From NCBI GenBank assembly GCA_049606855.1, contig JBMYVY010000003.1:1-64000 (forward strand): a stretch of 64,000 nucleotides of DNA, in the 5' to 3' direction. Source of the DNA: JBELHR01 sp049606855 (GTDB lineage: Bacteria > Bacteroidota > Bacteroidia > Flavobacteriales > Flavobacteriaceae). The notes below the pieces were generated by a model. That model was given only the letters and a program-made list of their open reading frames with translations. It ran no database searches and was not told the origin of the DNA. Shown in pieces: positions 16,447 through 25,404 of this stretch. Every line of letters starts with the position of its first letter. Position 1 is the first letter of the stretch. A program made the position numbers and the translations under genes.

Positions 16447-16493
16447 AAAAAGGTTACAATAAAAATAGATAAATATTTTTTGTAACCTTTTTT
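16447..16493. promoter_or_regulatory. strong hairpin between sigma-factor operon and DUF6249 gene
   Basis: Thirteen paired bases: AAAAAGGTTACAA (16447-16459) with TTGTAACCTTTTT (16480-16492), and a loop of about 20 AT-rich bases. It has an A tract on one side and T tract on the other, as a bidirectional terminator would, yet it lies between two divergent genes. It may be an attenuator, or GGTTACAA/TTGTAACC may be paired operator half-sites. Confidence 0.5.
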
Positions 16494-16537
16494 GAATTCA
16501 AAGACTCTAATGGACATAACTTAAAAAATTAAATTTT

Positions 16538-16870
16538 ATGGAAGGCATTTTAATACCAATAAGTATGTTCGCCGCAGTATTTGGAGTTTTGTATGTGTAT
16601 TTTACAACACGAAATAAGGAGCGATTATTAATGATTGAAAAGGGAGTTGACCCTTCAATTTTCGTCACGAAAAAGAAGAATACGTCTAATATGACACTCA
16701 AATTTGGGATGCTATTTGTTGGAATTGCAGTTGGTATCTTGGCAGGTGCATTATTAGCTCCATATGTAAATGAAGAAGCAATAGCGTATTTCTCTATGAT
16801 TCTTTTATTCGGGGGAGGCTCACTGATTCTCAATGCGAACATGGAAAAGAAAGCTTCAAAACGAGAGTAA
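16538..16870 (+). CDS. DUF6249 family small membrane protein
   Basis: Inner-membrane protein of 110 residues with three hydrophobic helices (about 4-22, 52-72, 79-100). The segment NKERLLMIEKGVDPSIF between helices one and two is the family signature. These proteins often lie beside ECF sigma factors in Bacteroidota; here the sigma operon is divergent. Function is unknown. A terminator follows directly. Confidence 0.8.
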   Translation: MEGILIPISMFAAVFGVLYVYFTTRNKERLLMIEKGVDPSIFVTKKKNTSNMTLKFGMLFVGIAVGILAGALLAPYVNEEAIAYFSMILLFGGGSLILNANMEKKASKRE

Positions 16871-16878
16871 GCTCAAAT

Positions 16879-16914
16879 AAAAAAAGCTCCACCTTAAAAG
16901 TGGAGCTTTTTTTT
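16879..16914. terminator. bidirectional terminator
   Basis: Stem AAAAAGCTCCA (16881-16891) with TGGAGCTTTTT (16901-16911), between the convergent DUF6249 and lepA genes. Confidence 0.85.
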
Positions 16915-18709
16915 AATCATTCAGTTTTAAAACTGCCATAAATGCTTCTTGTGGGATTTCAACATTACCTACTTGACGCATTCGTTTTTTACCTTTTTTC
17001 TGTTTTTCTAGTAATTTACGCTTACGAGAAATATCCCCACCATAACATTTAGCTGTTACATCTTTTCTTAAAGCTTTAGTGGTTTCTCTAGAAATAATTT
17101 TTGCTCCAATAGCGGCTTGAATTGGAATATCAAACTGCTGACGTGGAATCAATGTTTTTAATTTTTCACACATCTTTTTACCTACAGAGTATGCATTGTC
17201 AGTATGAATCAAAGCAGATAATGCATCTACTGGTTGCGCATTCAAAAGAATATCTAAACGAACTAATTTAGAGGCCCTTAATCCAATTGGATGGTAATCA
17301 AAAGAGGCATAACCCTTTGAAACTGTTTTCAAACGATCATAGAAATCAAAAACAATTTCTGCCAAAGGCATTTCAAAATTTAATTCAACACGTTCCGTAG
17401 TTAAATAGGTCTGATTTACAATTTGTCCTCGTTTTTCGATACAAAGACTCATTACAGGTCCGACAAAATCTGATTTGGTGATAATTGTTGCCTTAATAAA
17501 TGGCTCTTCCACACGGTCCATCGAACTCGGATCAGGAAGATCAGATGGATTATTTACCACAATGACTTCATCCGGATGCTTTTTGGTAAAAGCATGGTAG
17601 GATACGTTGGGAACTGTTGTAATCACAGTCATGTTAAATTCACGCTCCAAACGTTCTTGGATGATTTCCATATGAAGCATTCCTAAAAACCCACAACGGA
17701 ATCCAAATCCAAGTGCTGCTGAGCTTTCCGGCTGGAATACTAAAGAGGCATCGTTTAATTGAAGCTTCTCCATAGAAGCTCTAAGTTCTTCGAAATCTTC
17801 GGTGTCTACAGGATATATACCAGCAAATACCATTGGTTTTACATCCTCAAATCCAGAGATATGTTCTTCTGTTGGTTTGGCAGCAGCGGTAATGGTATCA
17901 CCAACTTTTACCTCTTTGGCCGTTTTAATTCCTGTAATTAAATAACCAACATCACCGGTTTTAATAGTTTTTTTAGCAACTTGATTTAGTTTTAATGTTC
18001 CGACCTCATCAGCAAAATACTCATTGTCGGTAGCCATAAACTTAATACGTTCACCTTTTGTTATTTCTCCGTCAATTACACGGAAATAAGTTTCGATTCC
18101 TCTATATGAATTATATACAGAATCAAAAATCAATGCTTTTAACGGTGCTTCTGGATTACCCTTAGGAGCTGGAATTCTAGCGATAATGGCTTCGAGAATT
18201 TTGTCAACTCCGAAACCGGTTTTACCCGAAGCATGTATCACTTCTTCTGGGTCGCATCCCAATAAATCTACAATATCATCAGTAACTTCTTCTGGATTTG
18301 CGCTAGGAAGATCCACTTTGTTGAGCACCGGAATAATCTCTAAATCATTCTCTAAAGCGAGATAAAGATTTGAAATAGTTTGAGCCTGAATGCTTTGGGC
18401 AGCATCTACAATTAGTAGAGCGCCTTCACATGCTGCAATAGATCGAGAAACTTCATAAGAGAAATCTACGTGACCAGGGGTGTCAATTAAATTCAAAATG
18501 TATTCTTGTCCATCTTGGATATAGTCCATTTGAATGGCATGTGACTTGATGGTAATTCCTCTTTCGCGCTCTAGGTCCATACTGTCTAATAACTGAGCTT
18601 GCTTTTCACGCTCGGTTACCGTATTTGTGTAGTCCAATAAACGATCCGCTAAGGTTGATTTACCGTGGTCAATATGTGCAATAATGCAAAAGTTTCTAAT
18701 GTTCTTCAT
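16913..18709 (-). CDS. lepA: translation elongation factor 4 (LepA)
   Basis: Ribosome-associated GTPase of 598 residues, the normal length. GTPase motifs are complete: AHIDHGKST near residue 10-18, DTPGHVDF, NKVDLP. The C-terminal domain ends with the LepA-specific stretch KCYGGDISRKRKLLEKQKKGKKRM. It helps ribosome assembly or recovery under stress. A TATCTTTG promoter lies 28 bases upstream, so it is transcribed alone. Confidence 0.98.
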   Translation of the reverse strand: MKNIRNFCIIAHIDHGKSTLADRLLDYTNTVTEREKQAQLLDSMDLERERGITIKSHAIQMDYIQDGQEYILNLIDTPGHVDFSYEVSRSIAACEGALLIVDAAQSIQAQTISNLYLALENDLEIIPVLNKVDLPSANPEEVTDDIVDLLGCDPEEVIHASGKTGFGVDKILEAIIARIPAPKGNPEAPLKALIFDSVYNSYRGIETYFRVIDGEITKGERIKFMATDNEYFADEVGTLKLNQVAKKTIKTGDVGYLITGIKTAKEVKVGDTITAAAKPTEEHISGFEDVKPMVFAGIYPVDTEDFEELRASMEKLQLNDASLVFQPESSAALGFGFRCGFLGMLHMEIIQERLEREFNMTVITTVPNVSYHAFTKKHPDEVIVVNNPSDLPDPSSMDRVEEPFIKATIITKSDFVGPVMSLCIEKRGQIVNQTYLTTERVELNFEMPLAEIVFDFYDRLKTVSKGYASFDYHPIGLRASKLVRLDILLNAQPVDALSALIHTDNAYSVGKKMCEKLKTLIPRQQFDIPIQAAIGAKIISRETTKALRKDVTAKCYGGDISRKRKLLEKQKKGKKRMRQVGNVEIPQEAFMAVLKLND

Positions 18710-18736
18710 ACTTCAATTTCAGTCTCTGAGATTGCG

Positions 18737-18744
18737 CAAAGATA
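18737..18744 (-). promoter_or_regulatory. promoter -7 element (TATCTTTG) of lepA
   Basis: CAAAGATA on the plus strand; minus-strand TATCTTTG, 28 bases before the lepA start. Confidence 0.65.
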
Positions 18745-18761
18745 ATTAAATAAGTGATTTG

Positions 18762-19745
18762 TTAATCAATTTTGTCTGAAGGATATCGAACTCCGATGAT
18801 AGATCTTATTTTATCTAAGGTTTCTATGAGTTCTTGACTGAATTTTAAGGGCAAAAGAGGGCTCTCGATGAGCTTGTCGTCTAAACATTTCATCAGGTGC
18901 TCGGCTTCCAAATAATAACCATGTCCTTTGAGCGATTCTGTATTTAAGTATTTGTGTTTTTTGTCCTTGTATTCTAGAATATCTTCGGACTCTTCACGTG
19001 AAAATCGAATGGAGGCCTGCTCAAAACAAAGCTCTGTCTCATTTTTTGACCAAGCTTCAAAACTAGAGTTTAAACTGGCAAGAGCGCCGTTTTTATATTT
19101 GAAAATTAAACTCAAACTCTTTTCAGAGCCAGTTGGACTGAATTGAGCCATTGCAGCAATTTCATCGGGTACCCCTAAATAGCTCAAGGCCATAAAAACC
19201 GGATAAATTCCAATGTCCAACAAAGAACCACCTCCCAAATCAATATTGTACAATCTGTTTTTAGGATCATAAGGGCCGTTAAAAAGAAAATCAGATTTGA
19301 GAAATTCTAACTTCCCATAAGCGTTTGAACGTACTAGTTCCAAAGATTTCACAAACTTTGGTTTAAATCTTGTCCAAAAGGCTTCCATCAAAAACACCTT
19401 ATTTTCTCGAGCTACTTGAATCATTTTATTGACTTGATGTGCATTCATGGCGAAGGGTTTCTCGCATAGCACATTTTTACCATGACGCATCGCCAGAATA
19501 CTGTGCTCCATGTGCATGACATGTGGTGTCGCTATATAAACCACATCAACTTTGGGGTCAGAAACTAATTCTTGGTAGCTCCCGTACGCTTTTTCAAACC
19601 CCTGGTTTTCGGCAAAATCGACAGCTTTACTGAGTTGCCTGGATGCCACTGCATATCTTATTCCTCGTTCAGTGATTCCTAAGTCTTCAGAGAATTTTTG
19701 GGCGATTTTCCCACATCCAATTATGGCCCAATTGTACGATTTCAT
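18762..19745 (-). CDS. Gfo/Idh/MocA family oxidoreductase
   Basis: NAD(P)-dependent dehydrogenase of 327 residues. The N-terminal Rossmann fold has GCGKIAQKF near residue 11, and the family signature CEKPFAMN lies near residue 93. LGGGSLLDIGIYPV occurs near residue 170, as in sugar or dihydrodiol dehydrogenases. Substrate is not predictable. It starts three bases after the START-domain gene, so the two form an operon. Confidence 0.9.
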   Translation of the reverse strand: MKSYNWAIIGCGKIAQKFSEDLGITERGIRYAVASRQLSKAVDFAENQGFEKAYGSYQELVSDPKVDVVYIATPHVMHMEHSILAMRHGKNVLCEKPFAMNAHQVNKMIQVARENKVFLMEAFWTRFKPKFVKSLELVRSNAYGKLEFLKSDFLFNGPYDPKNRLYNIDLGGGSLLDIGIYPVFMALSYLGVPDEIAAMAQFSPTGSEKSLSLIFKYKNGALASLNSSFEAWSKNETELCFEQASIRFSREESEDILEYKDKKHKYLNTESLKGHGYYLEAEHLMKCLDDKLIESPLLPLKFSQELIETLDKIRSIIGVRYPSDKID

Positions 19746-19748
19746 ATT

Positions 19749-20360
19749 TTAATGATTTGCTTTGTTAGACTCACAAATTTCGCGAAGTGCTTTAAAGGTT
19801 TTGTGCGCAGAACTGGCCATAAATCCATTGACAAATGAGGGCGGGATGCTTCCTTCAGGATCACCGTACATTTGTTGAATTACCATGGTTTTATCTTGAT
19901 AGGGTTTGATTTCCCAATACCCTTTTACATCCCTCATGCGAACTACTCCTTCCTTAAGCGGAACCAAATCCTCTGCAATTCCCTCTAAAAAAATGCGGGC
20001 AGATCCATCAGGAAGATATTCTAAGCGTACCAAAGAAATATTATCTCTGTTTTCAACAGGCCAAGGAGCAGAATTTTCCATGTAAACCAAATCACCTTCC
20101 TCTTTCTGTTCCAAAACCTTATATTCAACTACAGTTTTATTCCATTGCATCATCAAATCATAATCTAAAACATAGTCTACCACACGCTGAACAGGAGCAT
20201 TGACAAGCATTTGTGCTCTGTATTCTTTTATGTCTGAATCTGGGATTTCTCGGGTGTAAATCCTAATGTTTTTGCTGTCGCGCTTAAGCTCCCAGCCATC
20301 AACATTTTGCCCCATGAGACTGAAGCTAGAAAGAAGAAAAATCATTAAAATGAGTCGCAT
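19749..20360 (-). CDS. exported START-domain lipid-binding-like protein
   Basis: Protein of 203 residues with a signal peptide (cut near S-L-M-G-Q, about residue 17) and one START/SRPBCC fold (about 20-200): WELKRDSKNIRIYTR, NAPVQRVVDYVLDYD and a long C-terminal helix. Such domains bind a hydrophobic ligand in a deep pocket. Likely periplasmic, ligand unknown. First gene of an operon with the oxidoreductase and divergent from dusB. Confidence 0.82.
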   Translation of the reverse strand: MRLILMIFLLSSFSLMGQNVDGWELKRDSKNIRIYTREIPDSDIKEYRAQMLVNAPVQRVVDYVLDYDLMMQWNKTVVEYKVLEQKEEGDLVYMENSAPWPVENRDNISLVRLEYLPDGSARIFLEGIAEDLVPLKEGVVRMRDVKGYWEIKPYQDKTMVIQQMYGDPEGSIPPSFVNGFMASSAHKTFKALREICESNKANH

Positions 20361-20406
20361 GCTTAAAGGTAAGGTATTTTATAAGGCTTTAAAAGAGAAA
20401 ACTTTG

Positions 20407-20414
20407 TATTTTTG
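20407..20414 (+). promoter_or_regulatory. promoter -7 element (TATTTTTG) of dusB
   Basis: TATTTTTG matches TAnnTTTG, 22 bases before the TTG start of dusB. Confidence 0.6.
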
Positions 20415-20436
20415 CAGCAAATAAAATTAGAATGAT

Positions 20437-21432
20437 TTGGCGAAAATAGGTGATATAGAGTTAGGTGAATTTCCATTGTTGTTAGCTCCAATGGAAGATG
20501 TTAGTGATCCTCCTTTTCGTGCTCTTTGCAAGGAGCAGGGCGCGGATGTGGTTTACACTGAATTCATCTCTTCTGAAGGACTGATTAGAGACGCAGCGAA
20601 AAGTGTGATGAAATTGGATATTTATGAAAAAGAACGTCCAGTGGGAATTCAGATTTTTGGTGCGAATTTAGAATCTATGCTCAAAACGGTAGAGATCGTT
20701 GAAAAGTCAAATCCTGATATTATCGACATTAATTTTGGATGTCCTGTTAAAAAAGTAGTTTCCAAAGGAGCGGGAGCAGGTATACTTAAGGATATTGATT
20801 TGATGGTAAAGCTCACTGAGGCTATGGTAAAGCATACCAAACTGCCGGTAACGGTCAAAACCAGATTAGGTTGGGATCATGAATCCATCAAAATTGTAGA
20901 GGTAGCAGAACGTATACAAGATGCAGGAGCTGCTGCAATTTCAATTCACGGAAGAACCCGTGCTCAAATGTATAAAGGGGTTGCAGATTGGGAACCAATC
21001 AAGGAAGTGAAAAATAACCCTCGTATGCACATTCCCGTTTTCGGAAATGGAGATGTGGACAGTCCTGAAAAGGCCATGTTGATGAGGGATGAATACGGTT
21101 TGGATGGTGCGATGATAGGTCGAGCATCGATTGGATATCCCTGGTTTTTTAGAGAGGTTAAACATTTCTTCGAAACTGGAGAACATTTAGCTCCTCCAAC
21201 GGTAAATGAACGCGTTGAAATGGCAAGAAGACATCTTGAAATGTCGATAGACTGGAAAGGAGAGGCCTTAGGTGTTTTGGAAACTAGACGTCATTATGCC
21301 AACTACTTTAAAGGAATTCCTCACTTCAAAGAATATAGAACCAAATTAGTCACTGAATTCGATCCAAAGGATGTTTTCGCTGCGATGGATGAGATTCAAG
21401 ATAAATTCGCTGACGTTAAGCCTTATCTATAA
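20437..21432 (+). CDS. dusB: tRNA-dihydrouridine synthase B
   Basis: FMN enzyme that reduces uridines in the tRNA D-loop, 331 residues. It shows LLAPMEDVSDPPFR near residues 15-28, catalytic Cys102 in INFGCPVKK, and SIHGRTRAQMYKG near 168-180. The start is TTG at 20437; the nearby ATG at 20432 is out of frame and meets a stop after five codons. The 3' end overlaps the convergent permease gene by 17 bases. Confidence 0.95.
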   Translation: MAKIGDIELGEFPLLLAPMEDVSDPPFRALCKEQGADVVYTEFISSEGLIRDAAKSVMKLDIYEKERPVGIQIFGANLESMLKTVEIVEKSNPDIIDINFGCPVKKVVSKGAGAGILKDIDLMVKLTEAMVKHTKLPVTVKTRLGWDHESIKIVEVAERIQDAGAAAISIHGRTRAQMYKGVADWEPIKEVKNNPRMHIPVFGNGDVDSPEKAMLMRDEYGLDGAMIGRASIGYPWFFREVKHFFETGEHLAPPTVNERVEMARRHLEMSIDWKGEALGVLETRRHYANYFKGIPHFKEYRTKLVTEFDPKDVFAAMDEIQDKFADVKPYL

Positions 21433-22624
21433 ACTCTTTATTAATTCGACTCGCTGCAATCAAGGCTGAAATATAGCCGAGGAAGGAGATGGTTACGATT
21501 ACAAGGATAAAGTTGCTCAGTTTTAGTTCAACTGGATATGCTATTCTAGATGTAATCATAAAAGGGGTATAGACTTTTTGAATCAGCAATAGAATTAAAC
21601 TGATTCCTATTCCTAAATAAAGTCCAATTTGCGTCAAAAGAAATCCTTGTTGGATAAAAATTCGTTTGATGTCTCGAATTCGCGCCCCCATGGCATGCAT
21701 GGTTTTGAGATTTGATCTCTTGTCAAGAATCATCATAATTATTGCCCCTATAACATTGAATAAAGCAATTATGACTATAAAGGTAAAAATCAGATAAGAA
21801 ACTAAATTCTCTGTATTGAGCATTCTATAAAAAACAGCGTTCAGCTCTTGTCGATTTTGAATTTTATAAAAGCTTCCGAAATCTTGTTTTAATTGAGCTA
21901 TTAGGATTGAAGATTCGTCAGGGTTTTTGAGTCGAATATCAATTTCTGAAATTGTTCCTTCCGGCAGTCCTAGAAGGTTTTGGATCGTTGGCAGATTTGT
22001 AAAAACATAGTTGTTGTCGAGATCCTCAGAAGATGCAAAAACCCCTGTTGCCTGAGTGTCAATTAAATTGAAGGCATCTCTAATATTGCTCACATAACCT
22101 TGTCCGGGTTTGGGGACTAAAATTCTAAGTGGGTCCCCGTAGTTTAATATTCCAAGTGCTAGCTGACCTGAAATCCCATTTCCTACAACAACTTGATTCG
22201 GCCTAGAACCATCTAGCCACTTTCCTACAATTAATTTTTGGGAGATATTTGAAGTTTTTTGAAAGTTCGAATCTACTCCTTTAAGATAGGCAACCACTTG
22301 CTTGCCTTTATAATTGTAAAAAGCGCGTTCTTCTAGGGCATAATTGTATGCCGAGATATTGGATTGTTCATTTAGAAAATTCACCAAATCCTCGTTGGGG
22401 ATAAAAGTCTTACCTCTTTGGGCACTTATTCTAATATCTGGATCGGAGGCATTTAAAAAAGAGAGACTAAAGGTTTTGAGACCTGAAAATCCTGCCAAAA
22501 CTATAGATAGAGCCAGGGTTCCTAGTACAACTCCTAGGACAGAAATTCCCGCAATAATATTAATAGCATTATTGGAGCTTTTCGAAATCAGATAGCGTTT
22601 GGCAATATATAAGGGGAAATTCAA
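21416..22624 (-). CDS. LolC/LolE-like ABC transporter permease
   Basis: Inner-membrane permease of 402 residues in the MacB/FtsX superfamily. The N-terminal helix (about 20-45) follows the typical FPLYIAKRYL start, a large periplasmic domain spans about 50-260, and three C-terminal helices carry the FtsX domain (about 270-395). Length and layout fit lipoprotein-releasing LolC/E proteins. The ATPase is not adjacent. It starts one base after the rbfA stop, so rbfA and this gene are cotranscribed, a common pairing in Flavobacteriia. Confidence 0.88.
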   Translation of the reverse strand: MNFPLYIAKRYLISKSSNNAINIIAGISVLGVVLGTLALSIVLAGFSGLKTFSLSFLNASDPDIRISAQRGKTFIPNEDLVNFLNEQSNISAYNYALEERAFYNYKGKQVVAYLKGVDSNFQKTSNISQKLIVGKWLDGSRPNQVVVGNGISGQLALGILNYGDPLRILVPKPGQGYVSNIRDAFNLIDTQATGVFASSEDLDNNYVFTNLPTIQNLLGLPEGTISEIDIRLKNPDESSILIAQLKQDFGSFYKIQNRQELNAVFYRMLNTENLVSYLIFTFIVIIALFNVIGAIIMMILDKRSNLKTMHAMGARIRDIKRIFIQQGFLLTQIGLYLGIGISLILLLIQKVYTPFMITSRIAYPVELKLSNFILVIVTISFLGYISALIAASRINKEFIDKA

Positions 22625-23017
22625 TTAGGTCTTTTTTCTTTTCTCTAAAACATCGGGGTTCAAGATAGGGTTTTCGTCACGACCTTGCAATGATTCATTA
22701 ATTGCATCGATATAATCTAATGAGTCATCTCCAAAAAATAATAATTCTGGCATTCGACGAAGCTGATGTCTCGTTTTTTGAGCCATCTCATTTCTAATGG
22801 CTGATATATTTGTATTTATTCCCTCTAAAATGGCATCTCTTTTGTCGGATGGAAATACACTTAGGTATACTTTGGCTTGAGATAAGTCACTCGTTACTTT
22901 TACCTTAGTTACAGAAATGATTACCCCTTTCATTCCGTCTCTTGCTGCCGATTGAAGGATGTCTACTAAATCCTTCTGCAGCACTCCTGCGATCTTTTTC
23001 TGTCTGTTACTTTCCAT
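22625..23017 (-). CDS. rbfA: ribosome-binding factor A
   Basis: Small ribosome maturation factor of 130 residues with the RbfA KH-like fold. Features include KKIAGVLQKDLVDIL, VIISVTKVKVTSDLSQAKVYLSV and the end pattern RHQLRRMPELLFFGDDSLDY. It acts on the 30S subunit. A TACCTTTG promoter ends only four bases before the ATG, implying a leaderless or nearly leaderless message. Confidence 0.95.
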   Translation of the reverse strand: MESNRQKKIAGVLQKDLVDILQSAARDGMKGVIISVTKVKVTSDLSQAKVYLSVFPSDKRDAILEGINTNISAIRNEMAQKTRHQLRRMPELLFFGDDSLDYIDAINESLQGRDENPILNPDVLEKRKKT

Positions 23018-23021
23018 ATTG

Positions 23022-23029
23022 CAAAGGTA
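23022..23029 (-). promoter_or_regulatory. promoter -7 element (TACCTTTG) of rbfA
   Basis: CAAAGGTA on the plus strand; minus-strand TACCTTTG, with four bases between it and the rbfA start codon at 23017. Confidence 0.7.
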
Positions 23030-23056
23030 AAATATAAATTAATATAAAAGAATGTT

Positions 23057-23064
23057 TATTTTTG
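23057..23064 (+). promoter_or_regulatory. promoter -7 element (TATTTTTG) of the epimerase operon
   Basis: TATTTTTG lies downstream of the first in-frame ATG (23052) and five bases before ATG 23070. This supports the later start and a leaderless message. Confidence 0.5.
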
Positions 23065-23069
23065 GCTTG

Positions 23070-23471
23070 ATGATGGATAAAATCGAACATTTAGGACTTG
23101 CTGTTAAGGATTTAGAAGAGGCGATTTCAACTTATGAAAAACTGCTGAATACTTCTTGTTATAAAATTGAAGAAGTAGAGAGTCAAAAAGTCAAAACAGC
23201 TTTCTTCCAAACGGGACCCAATAAAATTGAACTATTGGCAGCGACAAGTGAAGACTCAACTATTGCAAAGTTCATTGAGCGCAAAGGGGAGGGGATTCAT
23301 CATATTGCCTTTGCTGTAGCTGATATTCACGCAGAAATGCATAGATTGCGCAATGAAGGTTTTCGTTTACTTCAAGAAAGTCCAATTGAAGGAGCTGACG
23401 GAAAAATCGTCTGTTTTTTGCATCCAAAAGACAGTAATGGAGTATTAATAGAATTGTGTCAAGATGTCTAA
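23070..23471 (+). CDS. mce: methylmalonyl-CoA epimerase
   Basis: Glyoxalase-fold enzyme of about 133 residues interconverting (R)- and (S)-methylmalonyl-CoA in propionate metabolism. Metal-ligand positions are visible: His in KIEHLGLAV, His in GEGIHHIAFAV, and Glu in the last strand VLIELCQ. I chose ATG 23070 (23073 is also possible) because the family starts M-D-K-I-E-H and because a promoter-like TATTTTTG lies between it and the earlier ATG. It overlaps ftsX by eight bases and heads a five-gene operon. Confidence 0.9.
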   Translation: MMDKIEHLGLAVKDLEEAISTYEKLLNTSCYKIEEVESQKVKTAFFQTGPNKIELLAATSEDSTIAKFIERKGEGIHHIAFAVADIHAEMHRLRNEGFRLLQESPIEGADGKIVCFLHPKDSNGVLIELCQDV

Positions 23472-24342
23472 ATCATTTGAAAAATATCAGAATCGTAGAC
23501 TGAAAAGTTCCTATTTCTCGGTGGTGTTGAGTATGACTATTGTTCTTTTTGTAATTGGAGCTTTAGGAACCTTACTTGCAAAATCGTCTAGTATTGGTAA
23601 TTATTTTAAAGAACAAATGCCAGTTGCTATTTTCATTAAGGATGAGGTTAGTCAGGACAAAATAAATAGGTTTGTTCAAAGCCTTCAGGAGGAACAATTC
23701 ACCAACCGTGTGACGTTTATTTCCAAAGAAGATGCAGCGGCAGACTTTTCTGCGGAACTTGGAGAGGATTTTTTGAGTTTTTTGGGAAGTAACCCATTGA
23801 AGAATTCAGTAGATCTTTATCTGAAAGCAGATTTTGTGAACATAGTATCCATGGACTTGATAGAAAAAGATTTGCTCTCAAATGCCTATGTGTTTGAAGT
23901 TACTTATGATAAGCCTTTAGTGAGTTTGATGAATGAAAATCTCAAAAAAATGTCTAAGTACATTTTGATTGTTTGTGCATTTTTCACCGTGGTTTCAGTA
24001 ATCCTGATCAATTCATCTTTAAGACTTTCAGTGTATTCAAAAAGATTTACAATCAAAACCATGCAAATGGTCGGAGCAACTAAGAGCTTTATTCGCAGGC
24101 CTTTTATTTGGACTAATGTAAAGTTAGGACTAATTGCTGCACTATTAGCTTCCATAGGTTTGGGTACTGTATTGTACTATTTGGATCAAAATTTTCCAGA
24201 TCTAGGATTAATTGCCGACAAGGAGCTGTTGGTTTTTGTAGGTGCAGGAGTATTTCTCACCGCAATCCTTATTTCTAGCTTCAGTACTTTTATAGCAACT
24301 ACGCGTTTTTTAAATTTGCGCACAGAACAATTATACAATTAG
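23464..24342 (+). CDS. ftsX: cell division protein FtsX
   Basis: Permease-like partner of FtsE, 292 residues. One N-terminal helix (about 20-40), a periplasmic domain with PVAIFIKDEVSQ (about 52-155), and three C-terminal helices (about 165-285) give the FtsX topology. It governs septal peptidoglycan hydrolases. ftsE is not in this window. It overlaps the epimerase gene and is followed five bases later by the DUF3098 gene, a conserved Bacteroidota order. Confidence 0.93.
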   Translation: MSKSFEKYQNRRLKSSYFSVVLSMTIVLFVIGALGTLLAKSSSIGNYFKEQMPVAIFIKDEVSQDKINRFVQSLQEEQFTNRVTFISKEDAAADFSAELGEDFLSFLGSNPLKNSVDLYLKADFVNIVSMDLIEKDLLSNAYVFEVTYDKPLVSLMNENLKKMSKYILIVCAFFTVVSVILINSSLRLSVYSKRFTIKTMQMVGATKSFIRRPFIWTNVKLGLIAALLASIGLGTVLYYLDQNFPDLGLIADKELLVFVGAGVFLTAILISSFSTFIATTRFLNLRTEQLYN

Positions 24343-24346
24343 GATT

Positions 24347-24592
24347 ATGGCTAAAAAAACATCTACTAAGACCCAACCTTTTCTATTTGAAAAGCCCAAC
24401 TATATTTTCATGCTTATTGGCCTTGGAGTTATCGCTCTTGGGTTTGGTTTGATGGCCGGTGGAGGAAGTGATGACCCCGATTTCTTTAATCCTGAAATTT
24501 ATAATTTTCAAAGAATTAGATTGGCGCCAACATTAGTATTGATTGGTTTTGCTATTGAAATCTATGCCATTCTTCTTAAGCCGAAAAAATAA
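24347..24592 (+). CDS. DUF3098 family small membrane protein
   Basis: Protein of 81 residues with two membrane helices (about 19-38 and 60-77) separated by GGGSDDPDFFNPEIYNFQRIRLAPT, the DUF3098 signature. Always found near ftsX and uppP in Bacteroidota, so a role in cell-wall synthesis or division is inferred. Its stop overlaps the uppP start by one base. Confidence 0.85.
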   Translation: MAKKTSTKTQPFLFEKPNYIFMLIGLGVIALGFGLMAGGGSDDPDFFNPEIYNFQRIRLAPTLVLIGFAIEIYAILLKPKK

Positions 24593-25404
24593 TGAATTAT
24601 TTAGAAGCAATTATACTTGCCGTTATCGAGGGATTAACGGAGTATTTACCTGTTAGCTCTACTGGGCATATGATTATTGCATCTTCGTTTATGGGGATTG
24701 CGAGTGAAGACTTCACAAAACTCTTTACCATAGTTATTCAACTTGGAGCTATACTCTCAGTTGTAATTTTATATTGGAAGAGATTCTTTCAGTCTTGGAA
24801 CTTTTATTTTAAACTTTTCGTAGCCTTCTTGCCTGCAGTAGTGCTGGGTTTATTGCTTTCGGATTTAATTGATTCTTTTTTAGAAAATGTACTGGTCGTT
24901 GCTACTACATTAATATTAGGAGGTATTATACTTCTCAAAGTAGATACTTGGTTTCACACTGAAGAGCTGGAAGATACATCATCCAATGAAGAGATTTCTG
25001 AAATGTCATATTTGACCGCCTTGAAAATAGGTTTTTTTCAATGTTTAGCCATGATTCCAGGAACCTCTCGTTCAGGAGCTACAATTGTGGGAGGTTTAAC
25101 TCAAAAATTATCGAGAAAGGCTGCGGCGGAATTCTCGTTCTTTTTGGCCGTACCTACCATGCTAGGAGCAACTGCAAAGAAGTCACTAGATTATTATTTG
25201 GATGGTTTTGTTCTCACTTCACAAGAAGTAAATTACTTGATTATTGGAAATGTAATTGCATTTATAGTCGGTACTATTGCAATTAAATCCTTTATTGATT
25301 TCTTGACTAAAAATGGATTCAAAATATTCGGCTATTACAGAATAGTTGTAGGACTACTCTTGTTTATGATTCATTATTTTATTCAACCTTTGACGATAGT
25401 ATAA
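24592..25404 (+). CDS. uppP: undecaprenyl-diphosphatase (BacA type)
   Basis: Inner-membrane phosphatase of 270 residues that recycles undecaprenyl diphosphate, the lipid carrier for peptidoglycan. Active-site motifs are intact: EGLTEYLPVSSTGH (13-26) and PGTSRSG (156-162, Arg160). About eight helices. Coupled to DUF3098 upstream and truB downstream with one-base overlaps. Confidence 0.96.
   Translation: MNYLEAIILAVIEGLTEYLPVSSTGHMIIASSFMGIASEDFTKLFTIVIQLGAILSVVILYWKRFFQSWNFYFKLFVAFLPAVVLGLLLSDLIDSFLENVLVVATTLILGGIILLKVDTWFHTEELEDTSSNEEISEMSYLTALKIGFFQCLAMIPGTSRSGATIVGGLTQKLSRKAAAEFSFFLAVPTMLGATAKKSLDYYLDGFVLTSQEVNYLIIGNVIAFIVGTIAIKSFIDFLTKNGFKIFGYYRIVVGLLLFMIHYFIQPLTIV

Noticed and set aside
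16507..16842. 111-codon open frame antisense to the DUF6249 gene
   Set aside because: It lies fully opposite a well-supported gene and its product has no recognisable features; a shadow frame.
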